Shown: positions 8,809 to 19,975, counted from the stretch's first letter. The stretch: DNA of 64,000 nt from Luteimonas cucumeris (GCF_007830035.1 NZ_VLKN01000008.1:1-64000); one strand, 5' to 3'. Made by a program: numbers and translations. The notes: generated by a model not told the origin, from the sequence alone.

Positions 8809-9195
8809 GTGATCCGTTCCGCCGCCTTCCAGCATCCGATGGCCCGCCTGGCGCTGGCGGCGATGCTGCTGCTGGCCCTGCTGCCGACCTTCGGGCGTCT
8901 GGCGTCCGCCGCGGCGCCGTCCGCGGAATGGACCGCGTTGTGCACCATGACCGGGCTCAAGTACGTCGCGCTGGATACGGACGACGGCGTCCCGGCACCG
9001 CAACCGGCCGGCGGCATCGAACAGCACTGCGCGTACTGCCCGCTGCTCGCCGCGATGGCGGTATTCGCGTTGTGCCTGGCGCTGGCCTGGCCGCGTCGCA
9101 ACCACGTTGCGCATTCGTCCCGACGCCGTGTCGTCGCGGTTCACCGGTTCCATCCCTGCGGCCTCGGTTCACGCGGCCCGCCGCTGGCGCTCTAG
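8809..9195 (+). CDS. DUF2946-family small membrane protein
   Basis: A 128-residue protein with an N-terminal hydrophobic segment (MARLALAAMLLLALLPTFGRLASA), a Cys-containing middle part (LCTMTGLKYV), the motif HCAYCPLL, and a second hydrophobic segment followed by a basic His-containing tail. This layout matches DUF2946. Members often lie next to TonB-dependent receptors or copper-related genes, and that is the case here (receptor 62 bases downstream). The His and Cys residues suggest metal handling, but that is inference. The GTG at 8809 is used because the -10-like TAGAAT ends six bases before it; ATG at 8839 is an alternative. Confidence 0.75.
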   Translation: MIRSAAFQHPMARLALAAMLLLALLPTFGRLASAAAPSAEWTALCTMTGLKYVALDTDDGVPAPQPAGGIEQHCAYCPLLAAMAVFALCLALAWPRRNHVAHSSRRRVVAVHRFHPCGLGSRGPPLAL

Positions 9196-9257
9196 ACACA
9201 AGCCTCTTCCGATTCTCCGCGCGGTCGAATCCGCGCATCTTGTGCTTTGGAGCTTTC

Positions 9258-11330
9258 ATGTCGATTCCGTTTCGTACGGCGCCGTGTGCGTCGTGCTTGG
9301 CCGCGGCCGTGGCTGCGGTTCTTGTTTCCCCATGGCCTGCTCTGGCCGCCGATCCGCAATCCGTCGAACCGACCACGCTCGACCGCGTCGAGGTCGTTGC
9401 GCAAACGTCGCGACCGACCACCATCGACAGCCTCGAACAGGCGCAGGAGCGTCTGGGCCAGCGTGCGGGCGCGACCGCGGTGGTCGATGGCGAGTCTTAT
9501 CGCGAGCGTCGCAGCAGCACGTTGAGCGATGCGCTCAACCAGGCGCCCGGCGTCTTCGCCCAGACCCGCTTCGGTGCCGAGGAGGCGCGGCTGTCGATCC
9601 GCGGCTCCGGACTGCAGCGCACCTTCCATGGCCGCGGCCTGGTGCTGCTGCAGGACGGCAGCCCGCTGAACCTGGCCGACGGCGGCTTCGATTTCCAGGC
9701 GGTGGAGCCGCTGGCCGCGCGTTACGTCGAGGTCTATCGCGGCGCCAATGCACTTGAATACGGCGCGGCCACGCTCGGTGGCGCAATCAACTTCGTCGCC
9801 CCGACCGGTTACGACGCCGCGCCGGTCACGTTGCGCGCGGAAACCGGCAGCTACGGCTATCGACGCGGACAGGCCGCGCTGGCGGGACATTCGGATCGTG
9901 TCGATGGTTACGTCAGCGCGACCGGCTTCCGCCAGGACGGCTTCCGCGATCACGCCATGCAGCAGAACCATCGCCTGTTCGGCAACGCCGGTGTCCGTTT
10001 CGACGATCGGCTCGAGGGCCGCTTCTATCTCACCCACGTCGACACGCGCTCGCAACTTCCCGGCAATCTGACCCGCGCCGAATCGGATGCAGATCCAACG
10101 CAGGCCGCACCCGGCAACCTCGCGCTCGACCAGCGTCGCGATTACACGCTGGATCGCATCGCCGGCAAGCTGGCGTGGACGCCGTCGGCGGATCGCGCGC
10201 TGACCCTGTCGCTGTACTACGCCGACAAGTCGCTCGACCATCCGATTTTCCAGGTGCTGCGGCAGGATTCTCGGGACTACGGCGCCGACCTGCGCTGGCG
10301 CGGCGAAAGCCGCCTGGGCGATCGTCGCAACGTGCTGATCGCCGGCCTGGCGTTCGCGCGGGGCCGCATCGACGACGACCGTTTCGCCAACGTCGCCGGC
10401 GTCCCCGGCGCACGCACCAACGCCTTCGCGCAGCGTGCCGGCAATGCGCAGGCCTACTTCGAGAACCAGACCTGGCTGGACGATCGCTGGGTGCTGGCGC
10501 TGGGTGCGCAGGCGCTGCGCTCGCAGCGTCGCTCGCAGGATCGCTACCGCGTCGATGGGCGCGACGAGAGTTTCGACGCGGACTATCGCGGCGTCAGCCC
10601 GAAACTGGGCGTGCGCCATGTCGTCGACGATGGCCTGCAGTGGTTCGCCAACCTCAGCCGCGGCCTGGAGCCGCCGAGCTTCGGCGAACTCAGCGGTGGC
10701 ATGGGCGTGACCCCGGTCGATGCGCAGCGCGCCAGCAGCGCCGAACTCGGCGTACGCGTGCAACGCGCGCGGTTGTCGCTGGATGCGGTGTTGTACCGGG
10801 CGCGCATCGATGGCGAGTTGCTGGCGTTGAACGACGCCGCCGGCAACCCGCTGGGCACGATCAACGCCGGGCGTACGCTGCACCAGGGCTTGGAACTGGG
10901 GCTGGGCTGGCGGTTCGCCGACGCGTGGACGTGGTCGGCCAACGGGCTGTGGAACGATTTCCGCTTCGACGACGATCCTGCCTACGGCGACAACACGCTG
11001 GCGGGACTGCCGCCGCATCTGCTGCGCAGCGAGTTGCGCTGGCAGCCGCGCGAGGCCTTCCATGTTGCGCCCCATATCGAATGGGCCGGCGACAGCTGGA
11101 TCGACCACGCCAACACCCTGCGCGCGCCGGGCTATACGTTGCTTGGCCTGCGCATCGGCGGACGCATGCATCGCCAATGGAGCTGGTTCGCCGACCTGCG
11201 CAACCTGCAGGATCGCCGCTGGTTCGCCGGCAGCAACGTGATCGCCGATGCACGTGGTGTCGACGGCCGTCATTTCCTGCCCGGTGACGGCCGCTCGCTG
11301 TATGTCGGCGTGGAATGGCGTCGCCAGTGA
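9258..11330 (+). CDS. TonB-dependent outer-membrane receptor
   Basis: A 690-residue outer-membrane receptor with a signal peptide (about residues 1-33), a plug domain (LSDALNQAPGVFAQ, LSIRGSGLQRTFHGRGL, VEVYRGANALEYGAATLGG) and a long 22-strand-type barrel. The plug resembles receptors for iron chelates such as FecA, but the ligand cannot be read from sequence. Coupling to DUF2946 upstream makes a metal ligand, including copper, plausible. The ATG at 9258 has GGAG upstream and a clear signal peptide; the longer open frame upstream is antisense-type noise over the DUF2946 gene. The barrel ends YVGVEWRRQ, without the usual terminal aromatic residue. A 12-bp-stem hairpin follows at 11341. Confidence 0.92.
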   Translation: MSIPFRTAPCASCLAAAVAAVLVSPWPALAADPQSVEPTTLDRVEVVAQTSRPTTIDSLEQAQERLGQRAGATAVVDGESYRERRSSTLSDALNQAPGVFAQTRFGAEEARLSIRGSGLQRTFHGRGLVLLQDGSPLNLADGGFDFQAVEPLAARYVEVYRGANALEYGAATLGGAINFVAPTGYDAAPVTLRAETGSYGYRRGQAALAGHSDRVDGYVSATGFRQDGFRDHAMQQNHRLFGNAGVRFDDRLEGRFYLTHVDTRSQLPGNLTRAESDADPTQAAPGNLALDQRRDYTLDRIAGKLAWTPSADRALTLSLYYADKSLDHPIFQVLRQDSRDYGADLRWRGESRLGDRRNVLIAGLAFARGRIDDDRFANVAGVPGARTNAFAQRAGNAQAYFENQTWLDDRWVLALGAQALRSQRRSQDRYRVDGRDESFDADYRGVSPKLGVRHVVDDGLQWFANLSRGLEPPSFGELSGGMGVTPVDAQRASSAELGVRVQRARLSLDAVLYRARIDGELLALNDAAGNPLGTINAGRTLHQGLELGLGWRFADAWTWSANGLWNDFRFDDDPAYGDNTLAGLPPHLLRSELRWQPREAFHVAPHIEWAGDSWIDHANTLRAPGYTLLGLRIGGRMHRQWSWFADLRNLQDRRWFAGSNVIADARGVDGRHFLPGDGRSLYVGVEWRRQ

Positions 11331-11340
11331 TGCATCGTCG

Positions 11341-11367
11341 CACGGGGCGGATTCGATCCGCCCCGTG
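11341..11367 (+). terminator. Hairpin after the TonB receptor gene
   Basis: A perfect 12-bp stem (CACGGGGCGGAT with ATCCGCCCCGTG) around a 3-base loop begins ten bases past the stop codon. Only a weak T-rich tail follows (TGGCGTTTCG), so it may act as a terminator or an mRNA-stabilising hairpin. Confidence 0.55.
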
Positions 11368-11376
11368 TGGCGTTTC

Positions 11377-11432
11377 GTAGCGTGCGCTGTGCGCACGAAC
11401 GGACATCACATCGTGCGCACAGCGCACGCTAC
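11377..11432. repeat. GTAG-type REP pair (REPIN-like), left of the dad cluster
   Basis: Two inverted 20-base arms, GTAGCGTGCGCTGTGCGCAC and its complement ending in CTAC, are separated by about 16 bases. Each arm is itself a small hairpin (GTGCGC TGT GCGCAC). The same pair recurs at 14445-14529 with a longer centre. The GTAG end tetranucleotide matches the REP family known from Stenotrophomonas (SMAG). Confidence 0.8.
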
Positions 11433-11452
11433 GGAGCGCAGGTGCGTAGCTC

Positions 11453-11929
11453 TCAATCCGGAATCGGCAGGCTCAGCGTTTCCTTGACCTCTTCCATCAC
11501 GATGTAGCTCTTCGACTCGCGCACGTGCGGCAAGGTCAGCAAAGTGCTGCCGAGCAGCTTGCGGTACGAGGCCATCTCCGAGATGCGCGCCTTGATCAGG
11601 TAGTCGAAATCGCCGGACACCAGGTGGCACTCCAGCACGTTCGGCAGGCGCAGCGCTGCGCGACGGAATTCCTCGAAGATGTCGCCGGACTTGTACGACA
11701 GGCTGATTTCCACGAACACCAGCAGATTGGCCTTGAGGAACTGCGGATCCAGTCGCGCGTAGTAGCCGGTGATCACGCCGTCGCGCTCCAGCCGGCGCAC
11801 GCGCTCGGTGCACGGCGTGGTCGACAGGCCGACGCGCTCGCCCAGTTCGGTGAAGGAGATCCGGCCTTCCTCCTGCAGCACCCGCAGGATGTTGCGGTCG
11901 ATCCGGTCGAGTTCGTTGCGGCGGCTCAT
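11453..11929 (-). CDS. lrp: Lrp/AsnC-family transcriptional regulator
   Basis: A 158-residue regulator with an N-terminal helix-turn-helix (ISFTELGERVGLSTTPCTERVRRL) and a C-terminal RAM/AsnC effector domain (VLECHLVSGDFDYLIKARI). It is divergent from dadA-alr, the same arrangement as dadR-dadA-dadX in Pseudomonas, where an Lrp protein activates alanine catabolism in response to alanine. I therefore infer that it controls dadA. The ATG at 11929 (MSRRNELDRIDRNIL) is the normal family start with GGAG upstream. A palindrome at 11957-11969 in the shared promoter region is a candidate binding site. Confidence 0.93.
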   Translation of the reverse strand: MSRRNELDRIDRNILRVLQEEGRISFTELGERVGLSTTPCTERVRRLERDGVITGYYARLDPQFLKANLLVFVEISLSYKSGDIFEEFRRAALRLPNVLECHLVSGDFDYLIKARISEMASYRKLLGSTLLTLPHVRESKSYIVMEEVKETLSLPIPD

Positions 11930-11956
11930 GGCGGCTCCGGCGGATGAATTGTTTTT

Positions 11957-11969
11957 GGTGAAATTCACC
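11957..11969. promoter_or_regulatory. Candidate Lrp operator between lrp and dadA
   Basis: A perfect palindrome GGTGAAATTCACC lies in the AT-rich intergenic region, 28 bases upstream of the lrp start. Its position would allow autoregulation of lrp and activation of dadA. Confidence 0.45.
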
Positions 11970-12013
11970 AGATATGTCGTCAAAAACGGAAAATAACACT
12001 GATAGACCTGCCA

Positions 12014-12019
12014 TATAGT
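12014..12019 (+). promoter_or_regulatory. Candidate -10 element of dadA
   Basis: TATAGT lies about 60 bases upstream of the dadA start. No good -35 is seen at 16-18 bases, which fits an activator-dependent promoter. Confidence 0.4.
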
Positions 12020-12078
12020 GCGCCGTTTCTTGGGTCCCGGACCATCAGGTCAGGGAAAGCTCTCGCGGAGAACCGGCA

Positions 12079-13389
12079 ATGCGGGTAATGGTCCTGGGCA
12101 GTGGCGTCATCGGCATCAGCAGCGCCTGGTACCTGGCGCGCGCCGGCTTCGAGGTCACGGTGGTCGATCGCCAGTCCGGCCCGGCCGCGGAAACCAGCTT
12201 CGGCAACGCCGGCCAGATCTCGCCCGGCTACGCCTCGCCGTGGGCCGCCCCGGGCGTGCCGCTGAAGGCGCTGAAGTGGCTGTTCCAGAGCCATGCGCCA
12301 CTGGCGATCCGTCCTGGCCTGGACCCCAACCAGTACCTGTGGCTGGCGCAGATGCTGCGCAACTGCACGCAGGCGCGCTACGCGGTCAACAAGGCGCGCA
12401 TGGTGCGCCTGTCCGAATACAGCCGCGATTGCCTGGACGAGTTGCGCGCCGAGACCGGCATCGACTACGAAGCGCGCCAGCTCGGCACTACCCAGCTGTT
12501 CCGCACACAGGTGCAGCTCGACGGCGCCGCCAAGGACATCGCCGTGCTCGATGAATACGGCGTGCCCTACGAACTGCTCGATCGCGCCGGCATCGCCCGC
12601 GTCGAACCGGCGCTGGCGGCGACCTCCGACAAGCTGGTCGGCGCGCTGCGCCTGCCCAACGACCAGACCGGCGACTGCCACCTGTTCACCGAACGGCTGG
12701 CGGCGCTGGCGGCGGCGGCCGGCGTCGAATTCCGCTACGGCCAGACCATCGAGGCGCTGCAGGGCGACAGCCGCCGCATCAGCGGCGTGCGCATCGACGG
12801 CCGTGTCGAAAGCGCCGACCGCTACGTGCTGGCGCTGGGCAGCTATTCGCCGCAGCTGCTGGCGCCGCTGGGCATCCGCCTGCCGGTGTATCCGCTGAAG
12901 GGCTATTCGCTGACCCTGCCGATCACCGATCCGTCGATGGCGCCGACCTCGACCATCCTCGACGAGAGCTACAAGGTCGCGATCACCCGCTTCGACGACC
13001 GCATCCGCGTCGGTGGCATGGCCGAGGTGGCCGGCTTCGACCTGTCGCTGTCGCCGAAGCGCCGCGCCACGCTGGAGAAGGTCGTCCGCGACCTGTACCC
13101 GCGCGGCGGCGACCTGGCGCGCGCCCAGTTCTGGACCGGCCTGCGCCCGGCCACGCCCGATGGCACGCCGGTGGTGGGCGCGACCAGCCTGTCCAACCTC
13201 TACCTCAACACCGGCCATGGCACACTGGGCTGGACCATGGCGTGCGGCTCGGGCCGCTACCTGGCCGACCTCATGGCCTCGCGCATGCCGCAGATCAGCG
13301 GCGAAGGCCTCGACATCTCCCGCTACGGCGCGCGCCGTGGCGGCCGCACCGCCCCCATGCCGGAACCATGCGCCCAGCCCGCGCGCTGA
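12079..13389 (+). CDS. dadA: D-amino acid dehydrogenase
   Basis: DadA is an FAD-dependent, membrane-associated dehydrogenase that converts D-amino acids, mainly D-alanine, to 2-oxoacids and ammonia and feeds electrons to the respiratory chain. The 436-residue protein has the N-terminal FAD-binding motif ([15 protein letters not shown]) followed by an acidic end of beta-2 (VVDRQ), and the C-terminal DAO-fold signature ([32 protein letters not shown]). GGAG precedes the ATG. The C-terminus overlaps alr by 22 bases, implying coupled translation. With the racemase it allows L-alanine use through D-alanine. Confidence 0.96.
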   Translation: MRVMVLGSGVIGISSAWYLARAGFEVTVVDRQSGPAAETSFGNAGQISPGYASPWAAPGVPLKALKWLFQSHAPLAIRPGLDPNQYLWLAQMLRNCTQARYAVNKARMVRLSEYSRDCLDELRAETGIDYEARQLGTTQLFRTQVQLDGAAKDIAVLDEYGVPYELLDRAGIARVEPALAATSDKLVGALRLPNDQTGDCHLFTERLAALAAAAGVEFRYGQTIEALQGDSRRISGVRIDGRVESADRYVLALGSYSPQLLAPLGIRLPVYPLKGYSLTLPITDPSMAPTSTILDESYKVAITRFDDRIRVGGMAEVAGFDLSLSPKRRATLEKVVRDLYPRGGDLARAQFWTGLRPATPDGTPVVGATSLSNLYLNTGHGTLGWTMACGSGRYLADLMASRMPQISGEGLDISRYGARRGGRTAPMPEPCAQPAR

Positions 13390-14441
13390 TCGACCTGCCT
13401 TCGCTGCGCCACAACTATCGCCTGGCGCGTGAGCTGGCCGGCGGCAGGACACTGGCCGTGGTCAAGGCCGATGCCTACGGCCACGGCGCGGTGCGCGGCG
13501 CGCAGGCGCTGGAAGCCGACGGCGCCGATGGTTTCGCCGTCGCCTGCATCGAGGAGGCGCTGGCGCTGCGCGAGGCCGGGATCCGGTCGCCGATCCTGCT
13601 GCTGGAAGGCTTCTTCGACGCCGACGAACTGGCGTTGATCGCCGCGCACGACCTCTGGTGCGTGCTGCACGCGCAGTGGCAGATCGATGCGCTCGAACGC
13701 GCTGCGATATCGAAACCCTTGCGGATCTGGCTGAAGCTGGATTCGGGCATGCATCGCGCCGGCCTGCCATCCGCCGACTACCGCCATGCCTGGCAACGCT
13801 TGAGTGCGATGCCGCAAGTGGATGACCTGGTGGCGATGACCCATTTCGCCCGCGCCGACGAACTGGACTGCGCACGCACCGACGAGCAGGCGCGCGTCTT
13901 CGCCGATGCGATCGCCGACCTCGGCGCCGAATCCAGCCTGTCCAACTCGCCCGGCCTGCTCGGTTGGCCGCAGCTGCGCAACGACTGGGCGCGCGCCGGG
14001 CTGATGCTGTACGGCGCGACGCCATTTCCGGGCGCGCACGCGCAGGCGGACCGGTTGCGACCGGTGATGACCGTCGAGTCGAAGATCATCGCCGTGCGTG
14101 ATCTGGCGGCCGGCGAGCCGGTCGGCTATGGCGGCGGTTTCGTCACCGAGCGTCCGAGCCGTGTCGGCGTCGTCGCGTTCGGCTACGCCGACGGTTATCC
14201 GCAGTTCGCGCCGACCGGCACGCCGGTGGCGATCGACGGCCAATGCGGACGCCTGGTCGGCCGCGTGTCGATGGACATGCTGACCGTCGACCTGACCGAT
14301 CATCCCGCCGCCGACGTTGGCAGCGTGGTCGAGTTGTGGGGCGCGCAGGTGCCGGTCACCGAAGTGGCCCGGCATTGCAGCGGCAGCGCCTATTCGCTGC
14401 TATGCGGACTGAAGCGCGCGCCGCGCGTCTACCGCGACTGA
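13368..14441 (+). CDS. alr: Alanine racemase, catabolic (DadX type)
   Basis: This PLP enzyme interconverts L- and D-alanine. The 357-residue protein has the PLP lysine in [11 protein letters not shown], the second catalytic Tyr probably in GYADGYPQ, and the RVSMDM segment near the active-site entrance. The start at 13368 ([17 protein letters not shown]) lies inside the end of dadA, so the two are translated from one message. The place beside dadA and lrp points to the catabolic (DadX) role, although it could also supply D-alanine for peptidoglycan. A REP pair follows directly at 14445. Confidence 0.96.
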   Translation: MRPARALIDLPSLRHNYRLARELAGGRTLAVVKADAYGHGAVRGAQALEADGADGFAVACIEEALALREAGIRSPILLLEGFFDADELALIAAHDLWCVLHAQWQIDALERAAISKPLRIWLKLDSGMHRAGLPSADYRHAWQRLSAMPQVDDLVAMTHFARADELDCARTDEQARVFADAIADLGAESSLSNSPGLLGWPQLRNDWARAGLMLYGATPFPGAHAQADRLRPVMTVESKIIAVRDLAAGEPVGYGGGFVTERPSRVGVVAFGYADGYPQFAPTGTPVAIDGQCGRLVGRVSMDMLTVDLTDHPAADVGSVVELWGAQVPVTEVARHCSGSAYSLLCGLKRAPRVYRD

Positions 14442-14444
14442 TCC

Positions 14445-14529
14445 GTAGCGTGCGCTGTGCGCACGATCCATATCCGATTCAAGCGCGCGAAAGCGATGCG
14501 CGTCGATCCGTGCGCACAGCGCACGCTAC
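14445..14529. repeat. GTAG-type REP pair (REPIN-like), right of the dad cluster
   Basis: The arms GTAGCGTGCGCTGTGCGCAC and its complement are identical to those at 11377-11432, here separated by about 45 bases. It begins four bases after the alr stop codon, so the hairpins would sit at the 3' end of the dadA-alr mRNA. Confidence 0.8.
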
Positions 14530-14576
14530 GGTTTCCGGCATGACGGCGGCGGTTACGCGTCACACACCGCGTCACA

Positions 14577-14608
14577 CACAAAACAACGCCGGCCTCGCGG
14601 CCGGCGTT
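14577..14608 (-). terminator. Rho-independent terminator for the MHS transporter gene
   Basis: A 10-bp stem (AACGCCGGCC/GGCCGGCGTT) with loop TCGC has ACACAAAAC on its left, giving GTTTTGTGT on the minus strand. It lies 26 bases past the transporter stop codon. Confidence 0.75.
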
Positions 14609-14634
14609 GGCGTCGCACGACGCGGAGGAAGCGT

Positions 14635-16296
14635 TTACTTGGTGATGTCGACGTCCTTGGTCTCGCGCAGGAACAAGGTGCCGATCACGAAGGTCATCAG
14701 CGCAATCAGGATCGGATACCACAGGCCGAAGTACATGTTGCCGGTGGCCGCGACCAGGGCGAAGGAAATGGTCGGCAGGAAGCCGCCGAACCAGCCGTTG
14801 CCGATGTGGTACGGCAAGGACATCGAGGTGTAGCGGATCCGGGTCGGGAACAGTTCGACCAGCCACGCCGCGATCGGCCCGTAGACCATGGTCACGTAGA
14901 TCACCAGCACCGTCAGGATCAGCAGCACCATCGGCTTGTTGATGCGCGCCGGGTCGGCTTTTTCCGGATAGCCGCCGGCACCGAGCGCAGCCTTGAGCTC
15001 GCCGCCGAAGGCGTCGGCCCGGGCCTTGCTGTCTTCCTTGCTCAATCCGGCGCCTTCGTAGCCGCTGACTTGGACGTTGCCGACGTCGACCCGCGCAACG
15101 CTGCCGGCCGGCAGCGGCTGCACCGTGTACGGCACGCCGGCCTTGGCCAACGCCGCGGCGATGATGTCGCAGGAGTTGTTGAACACCTTCTTGCCGACCG
15201 GATCGAACTGGAAACTGCACGTATCCGGATCGGCATGCACCACCGCCGGCGCGCTGATGCGGGCTTCCTCGACCGCGGGGTTGGCGAAATGGGTCAGCGC
15301 CTTGAACAGCGGCATGTAGGTCAGCGCGGCGATCAGGCAGCCGGCCATGACGATGCCCTTGCGGCCGATCTTGTCCGACAGCCAGCCGAAGAAGACGAAG
15401 AACGGCGTGCCGATCGCCAGCGCGCCGCCGATCAGCAGCCAGGTGGTAGTGGGGTCGACCTTCAGCGACTGGGTCAGGAAGTACATCGCGTAGAACTGCC
15501 CCGCGTACCAGACCACGGCCTGGCCGGCGGTGGCGCCGAGCAGTGCCAGCAGCACGATCTTACCGTTGGCGGAGAAGAAGCTTTCGGTCAGCGGTGCCTT
15601 CGACTGCTTGCCCTCGGCCTTCATCTGCTGGAACAGCGGCGATTCGGCCAGCTGCAGGCGGATCCACACCGACACGCCAAGCAGGATCACCGACAGCAGG
15701 AACGGAATGCGCCAGCCCCAGGCCTCGAACGCCTCGACGCCGAGCACGGTGCGCACGCCGAGGATCACGATCAGCGACAGCAGCAGGCCCACCGTCGCGG
15801 TGGTCTGGATGAAGCTGGTGTACAGGCCGCGCTTGCCGTTGGGCGCGTGCTCGGCGACATAGGTCGCCGCGCCGCCGTACTCGCCGCCCAGTGCCAGGCC
15901 CTGCAGCAACCGCAATACGATCAATATGATCGGTGCGGCGATGCCGATGCTGGCGTAACTGGGCAATACGCCGACCAGGAAGGTCGAGATTCCCATGATG
16001 ACGATGGTGATCAGGAACGTGTACTTGCGCCCGACCAGGTCGCCGATGCGGCCGAAGAAGATCGCGCCGAACGGGCGCACCGCGAAACCGGCGGCAAACG
16101 CGAGCAACGCGAAGATGAAGGCGCTGGTCTCGTTGACGCCGCTGAAGAACTGCTTGGCGATGATCGCCGCGAGCGATCCGTACAGATAGAAGTCGTACCA
16201 CTCGAACACGGTGCCCAAGCTGGAGGCGAAGATGACCTTCTTGTGGCCTTGGGTGAGCGTGCCGGCGGGATTGTCGTTGGCAGTGGTGGCGTTCAT
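14635..16296 (-). CDS. MHS-family MFS transporter with large periplasmic loop insertion
   Basis: This proton symporter of the metabolite:H+ symporter group (ShiA/ProP/KgtP relatives) shows the N-terminal signature (GTVFEWYDFYLYG), the loop 2-3 motif (GRIGDLVGRKYTF) and LQGLALGGEYGGAATYVAEH. It is 553 residues long, against about 430-450 for typical members. The extra length is an approximately 95-residue hydrophilic segment (about residues 365-455) between TM9 and TM10. By standard MFS topology that loop is periplasmic; it holds two Cys that could form a disulfide. The gene starts ten bases after the DcaP-like porin gene and is divergent from acs. An organic acid substrate such as acetate or propionate is inferred from this context. 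Confidence 0.9.
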   Translation of the reverse strand: MNATTANDNPAGTLTQGHKKVIFASSLGTVFEWYDFYLYGSLAAIIAKQFFSGVNETSAFIFALLAFAAGFAVRPFGAIFFGRIGDLVGRKYTFLITIVIMGISTFLVGVLPSYASIGIAAPIILIVLRLLQGLALGGEYGGAATYVAEHAPNGKRGLYTSFIQTTATVGLLLSLIVILGVRTVLGVEAFEAWGWRIPFLLSVILLGVSVWIRLQLAESPLFQQMKAEGKQSKAPLTESFFSANGKIVLLALLGATAGQAVVWYAGQFYAMYFLTQSLKVDPTTTWLLIGGALAIGTPFFVFFGWLSDKIGRKGIVMAGCLIAALTYMPLFKALTHFANPAVEEARISAPAVVHADPDTCSFQFDPVGKKVFNNSCDIIAAALAKAGVPYTVQPLPAGSVARVDVGNVQVSGYEGAGLSKEDSKARADAFGGELKAALGAGGYPEKADPARINKPMVLLILTVLVIYVTMVYGPIAAWLVELFPTRIRYTSMSLPYHIGNGWFGGFLPTISFALVAATGNMYFGLWYPILIALMTFVIGTLFLRETKDVDITK

Positions 16297-16305
16297 GGCT
16301 TCCCC

Positions 16306-17709
16306 TTAGAAACTGAACTTGACGTGCGTATGCAGGCGACGCAGGTCGCCGGCGCGGTCATCCTCGAGCTGGCGTTCGCCCCAGATCAGTTCGGCGCCGA
16401 TGTCCAGCTTCGGGAACGGCGAATAGATCAGGTTGGCGTGCCAGGACTGCGAGCGCTCGGTGACGCCGAAGCCGGTCAGCAACGGGTCGTTGTCGAACAT
16501 CGCGGTGGCGTACATCAGGTTGCTGCGCAGCTTTGGATTGAACGCATGCCGCCAGGCCACGTAGGCGCCGTAGCCGTCGAGCGCCTCCAGCGATCCGTCG
16601 GCGGCCTGCACGGTGTCGCTGCCGAGGCCGAAGGCCAGATAGCGGCCGATGCCCTGGCCGCCGTTGACCGCGTAGCGGATGTCGTCGCTGTCGCCGAGGT
16701 TGTACTTGCCCGACACGCTGAGCGCCACGCCGGTCTCGGTATCGCCCTGGTCGGTGGCCAGGTTCTCGTACTTGAACTGGCGCACCAGGCCGGCGACGGT
16801 GAAGTGGCCCCAGTCGCCCTTGGTCAGCCAGCGTGCGGTGAGATCCGGCAGCACGTTGTCGCCGGTGTTGAAGCGCGCGCTGTTGCTGAGGTAGGGCGTG
16901 ACCGTGGTCTGCGGGTTCTCCGCCGAGAACGACCACGGCCCGCTGGTGTAGCGGAGCTGGGCCTGGCGCACGAAGATGACGCCGTCGGTGGGGCCGACGA
17001 AGTCGACTGCGTCCGGCAGCGCCGCCACGTCCTGGAAGTTGGACCAGGTCTGGCCGGCCAGCCAGTTGTTCCAGCTCACATAGGCCTGGCGCAGGGTCAG
17101 CGCGTAGGTGTTGGTCGAGGTCTCGTTGCCGGCGAAGCTGTTGTTGCCGCCGCCGTACATGTCCGCCTCGATGTAGGCCTTGACCTTGTCGCCGGCATCG
17201 GTGGTGTGGTCGGCACTGAACCAGAACCGCGAGAACTGCGCGTGCACGTCGGTATAGGGATCGCCGCCGTCGACGTCGTTGCCGGCAACGGGGATGGCGC
17301 TGGGCAGGTAGAACAGGCGCCCGGCCGAACCGTCGGCGATCTTGCCGTCGCTGGTGTCGGTGACCATCGCGTCGAGCTTGATGAAGCCGCCGTACGAGAA
17401 CGTGGTGCCGGGATTGGCCGCGGTCATGATCGTGGTCGACTGGATCGGCTGCTTGCCTTCGGGCACCGCCGGACGCTGCGCCTGCACGGCCTGCACTTCG
17501 GTGACCTGGGTCTGCGTCTGGGTGAGTTGCGTCTGCTGCTGTTGCTGTTGCGACAGCAGCGCCTGTACCTGCTGTTCGAGCTGGGCGATGCGCGCCTCAA
17601 GCTCCTTTTCCTTGGCGGTGCCGGCCAGGGCCATGCCCGGAGCCAGCAGCGCGACCAGCAGCGCGGTGGCCAATGGGCGCCGCGCCAACTTTGCGATGGA
17701 TGTCGTCAT
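16306..17709 (-). CDS. DcaP-like trimeric outer-membrane porin
   Basis: A 467-residue porin with a signal peptide (ends GMALAG), an N-terminal periplasmic coiled coil (residues about 32-75, a Gln-rich heptad region with LEARIAQLEQQVQALL), and a beta-barrel ending in HTHVKFSF with the terminal Phe needed for barrel assembly. DcaP-type porins take up dicarboxylates and other small acids. GGAGAGGGG precedes the start. It is first in an operon with the MHS transporter and divergent from acs, so outer- and inner-membrane uptake are coupled to acetate activation. The Gln-rich linker is coded by a CAG/CAA run. Confidence 0.9.
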   Translation of the reverse strand: MTTSIAKLARRPLATALLVALLAPGMALAGTAKEKELEARIAQLEQQVQALLSQQQQQQTQLTQTQTQVTEVQAVQAQRPAVPEGKQPIQSTTIMTAANPGTTFSYGGFIKLDAMVTDTSDGKIADGSAGRLFYLPSAIPVAGNDVDGGDPYTDVHAQFSRFWFSADHTTDAGDKVKAYIEADMYGGGNNSFAGNETSTNTYALTLRQAYVSWNNWLAGQTWSNFQDVAALPDAVDFVGPTDGVIFVRQAQLRYTSGPWSFSAENPQTTVTPYLSNSARFNTGDNVLPDLTARWLTKGDWGHFTVAGLVRQFKYENLATDQGDTETGVALSVSGKYNLGDSDDIRYAVNGGQGIGRYLAFGLGSDTVQAADGSLEALDGYGAYVAWRHAFNPKLRSNLMYATAMFDNDPLLTGFGVTERSQSWHANLIYSPFPKLDIGAELIWGERQLEDDRAGDLRRLHTHVKFSF

Positions 17710-17823
17710 TCCCCTCTCCAGAAATGCGTGGTTACGGCGCCGCGCGCCAGCACGGCTTCCCGGAGACTGCGCGCGCGTCCCCGCCCGCGCCTATTCGCCA
17801 TTGGTCGAAGGCCGCAAGCGGTA

Positions 17824-17837
17824 TAGACGAAGGTCTA
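17824..17837. promoter_or_regulatory. Candidate operator between porin and acs genes
   Basis: The inverted repeat TAGAC-GAAG-GTCTA lies midway in the 210-base divergent intergenic region. It is a candidate site for the CrbR-like regulator or another activator of both units. No clear -35/-10 pair was identified beside it. Confidence 0.35.
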
Positions 17838-17919
17838 GGGCAGTCCGGCAATGAATGCGGCAGACTTCACGCAACGCAGTGCCATTCTTGTCCCGCAGGA
17901 TTCTTCAGCAGGTATCGCC

Positions 17920-19872
<1,953 letters not shown>

Positions 19873-19975
19873 CCACACAAATCAGCGCGTGATCGACGTC
19901 GCACGGATCCCTGCACCGTCGTCGTTGCAATCACAAATCACAAATCACCAATCACGAATTCCCCCGCAAGAGAAC

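Noticed and set aside
11377-14529. Possible CRISPR-like repeats around the dad cluster
   Set aside because: There are only two inverted pairs 3 kb apart, with no regular spacers and no cas genes.
14806-17826. A 1006-codon open frame opposite the transporter and porin genes
   Set aside because: It spans two well-supported genes on the other strand and is rich in Arg, Gly, Asp and His without any motif.
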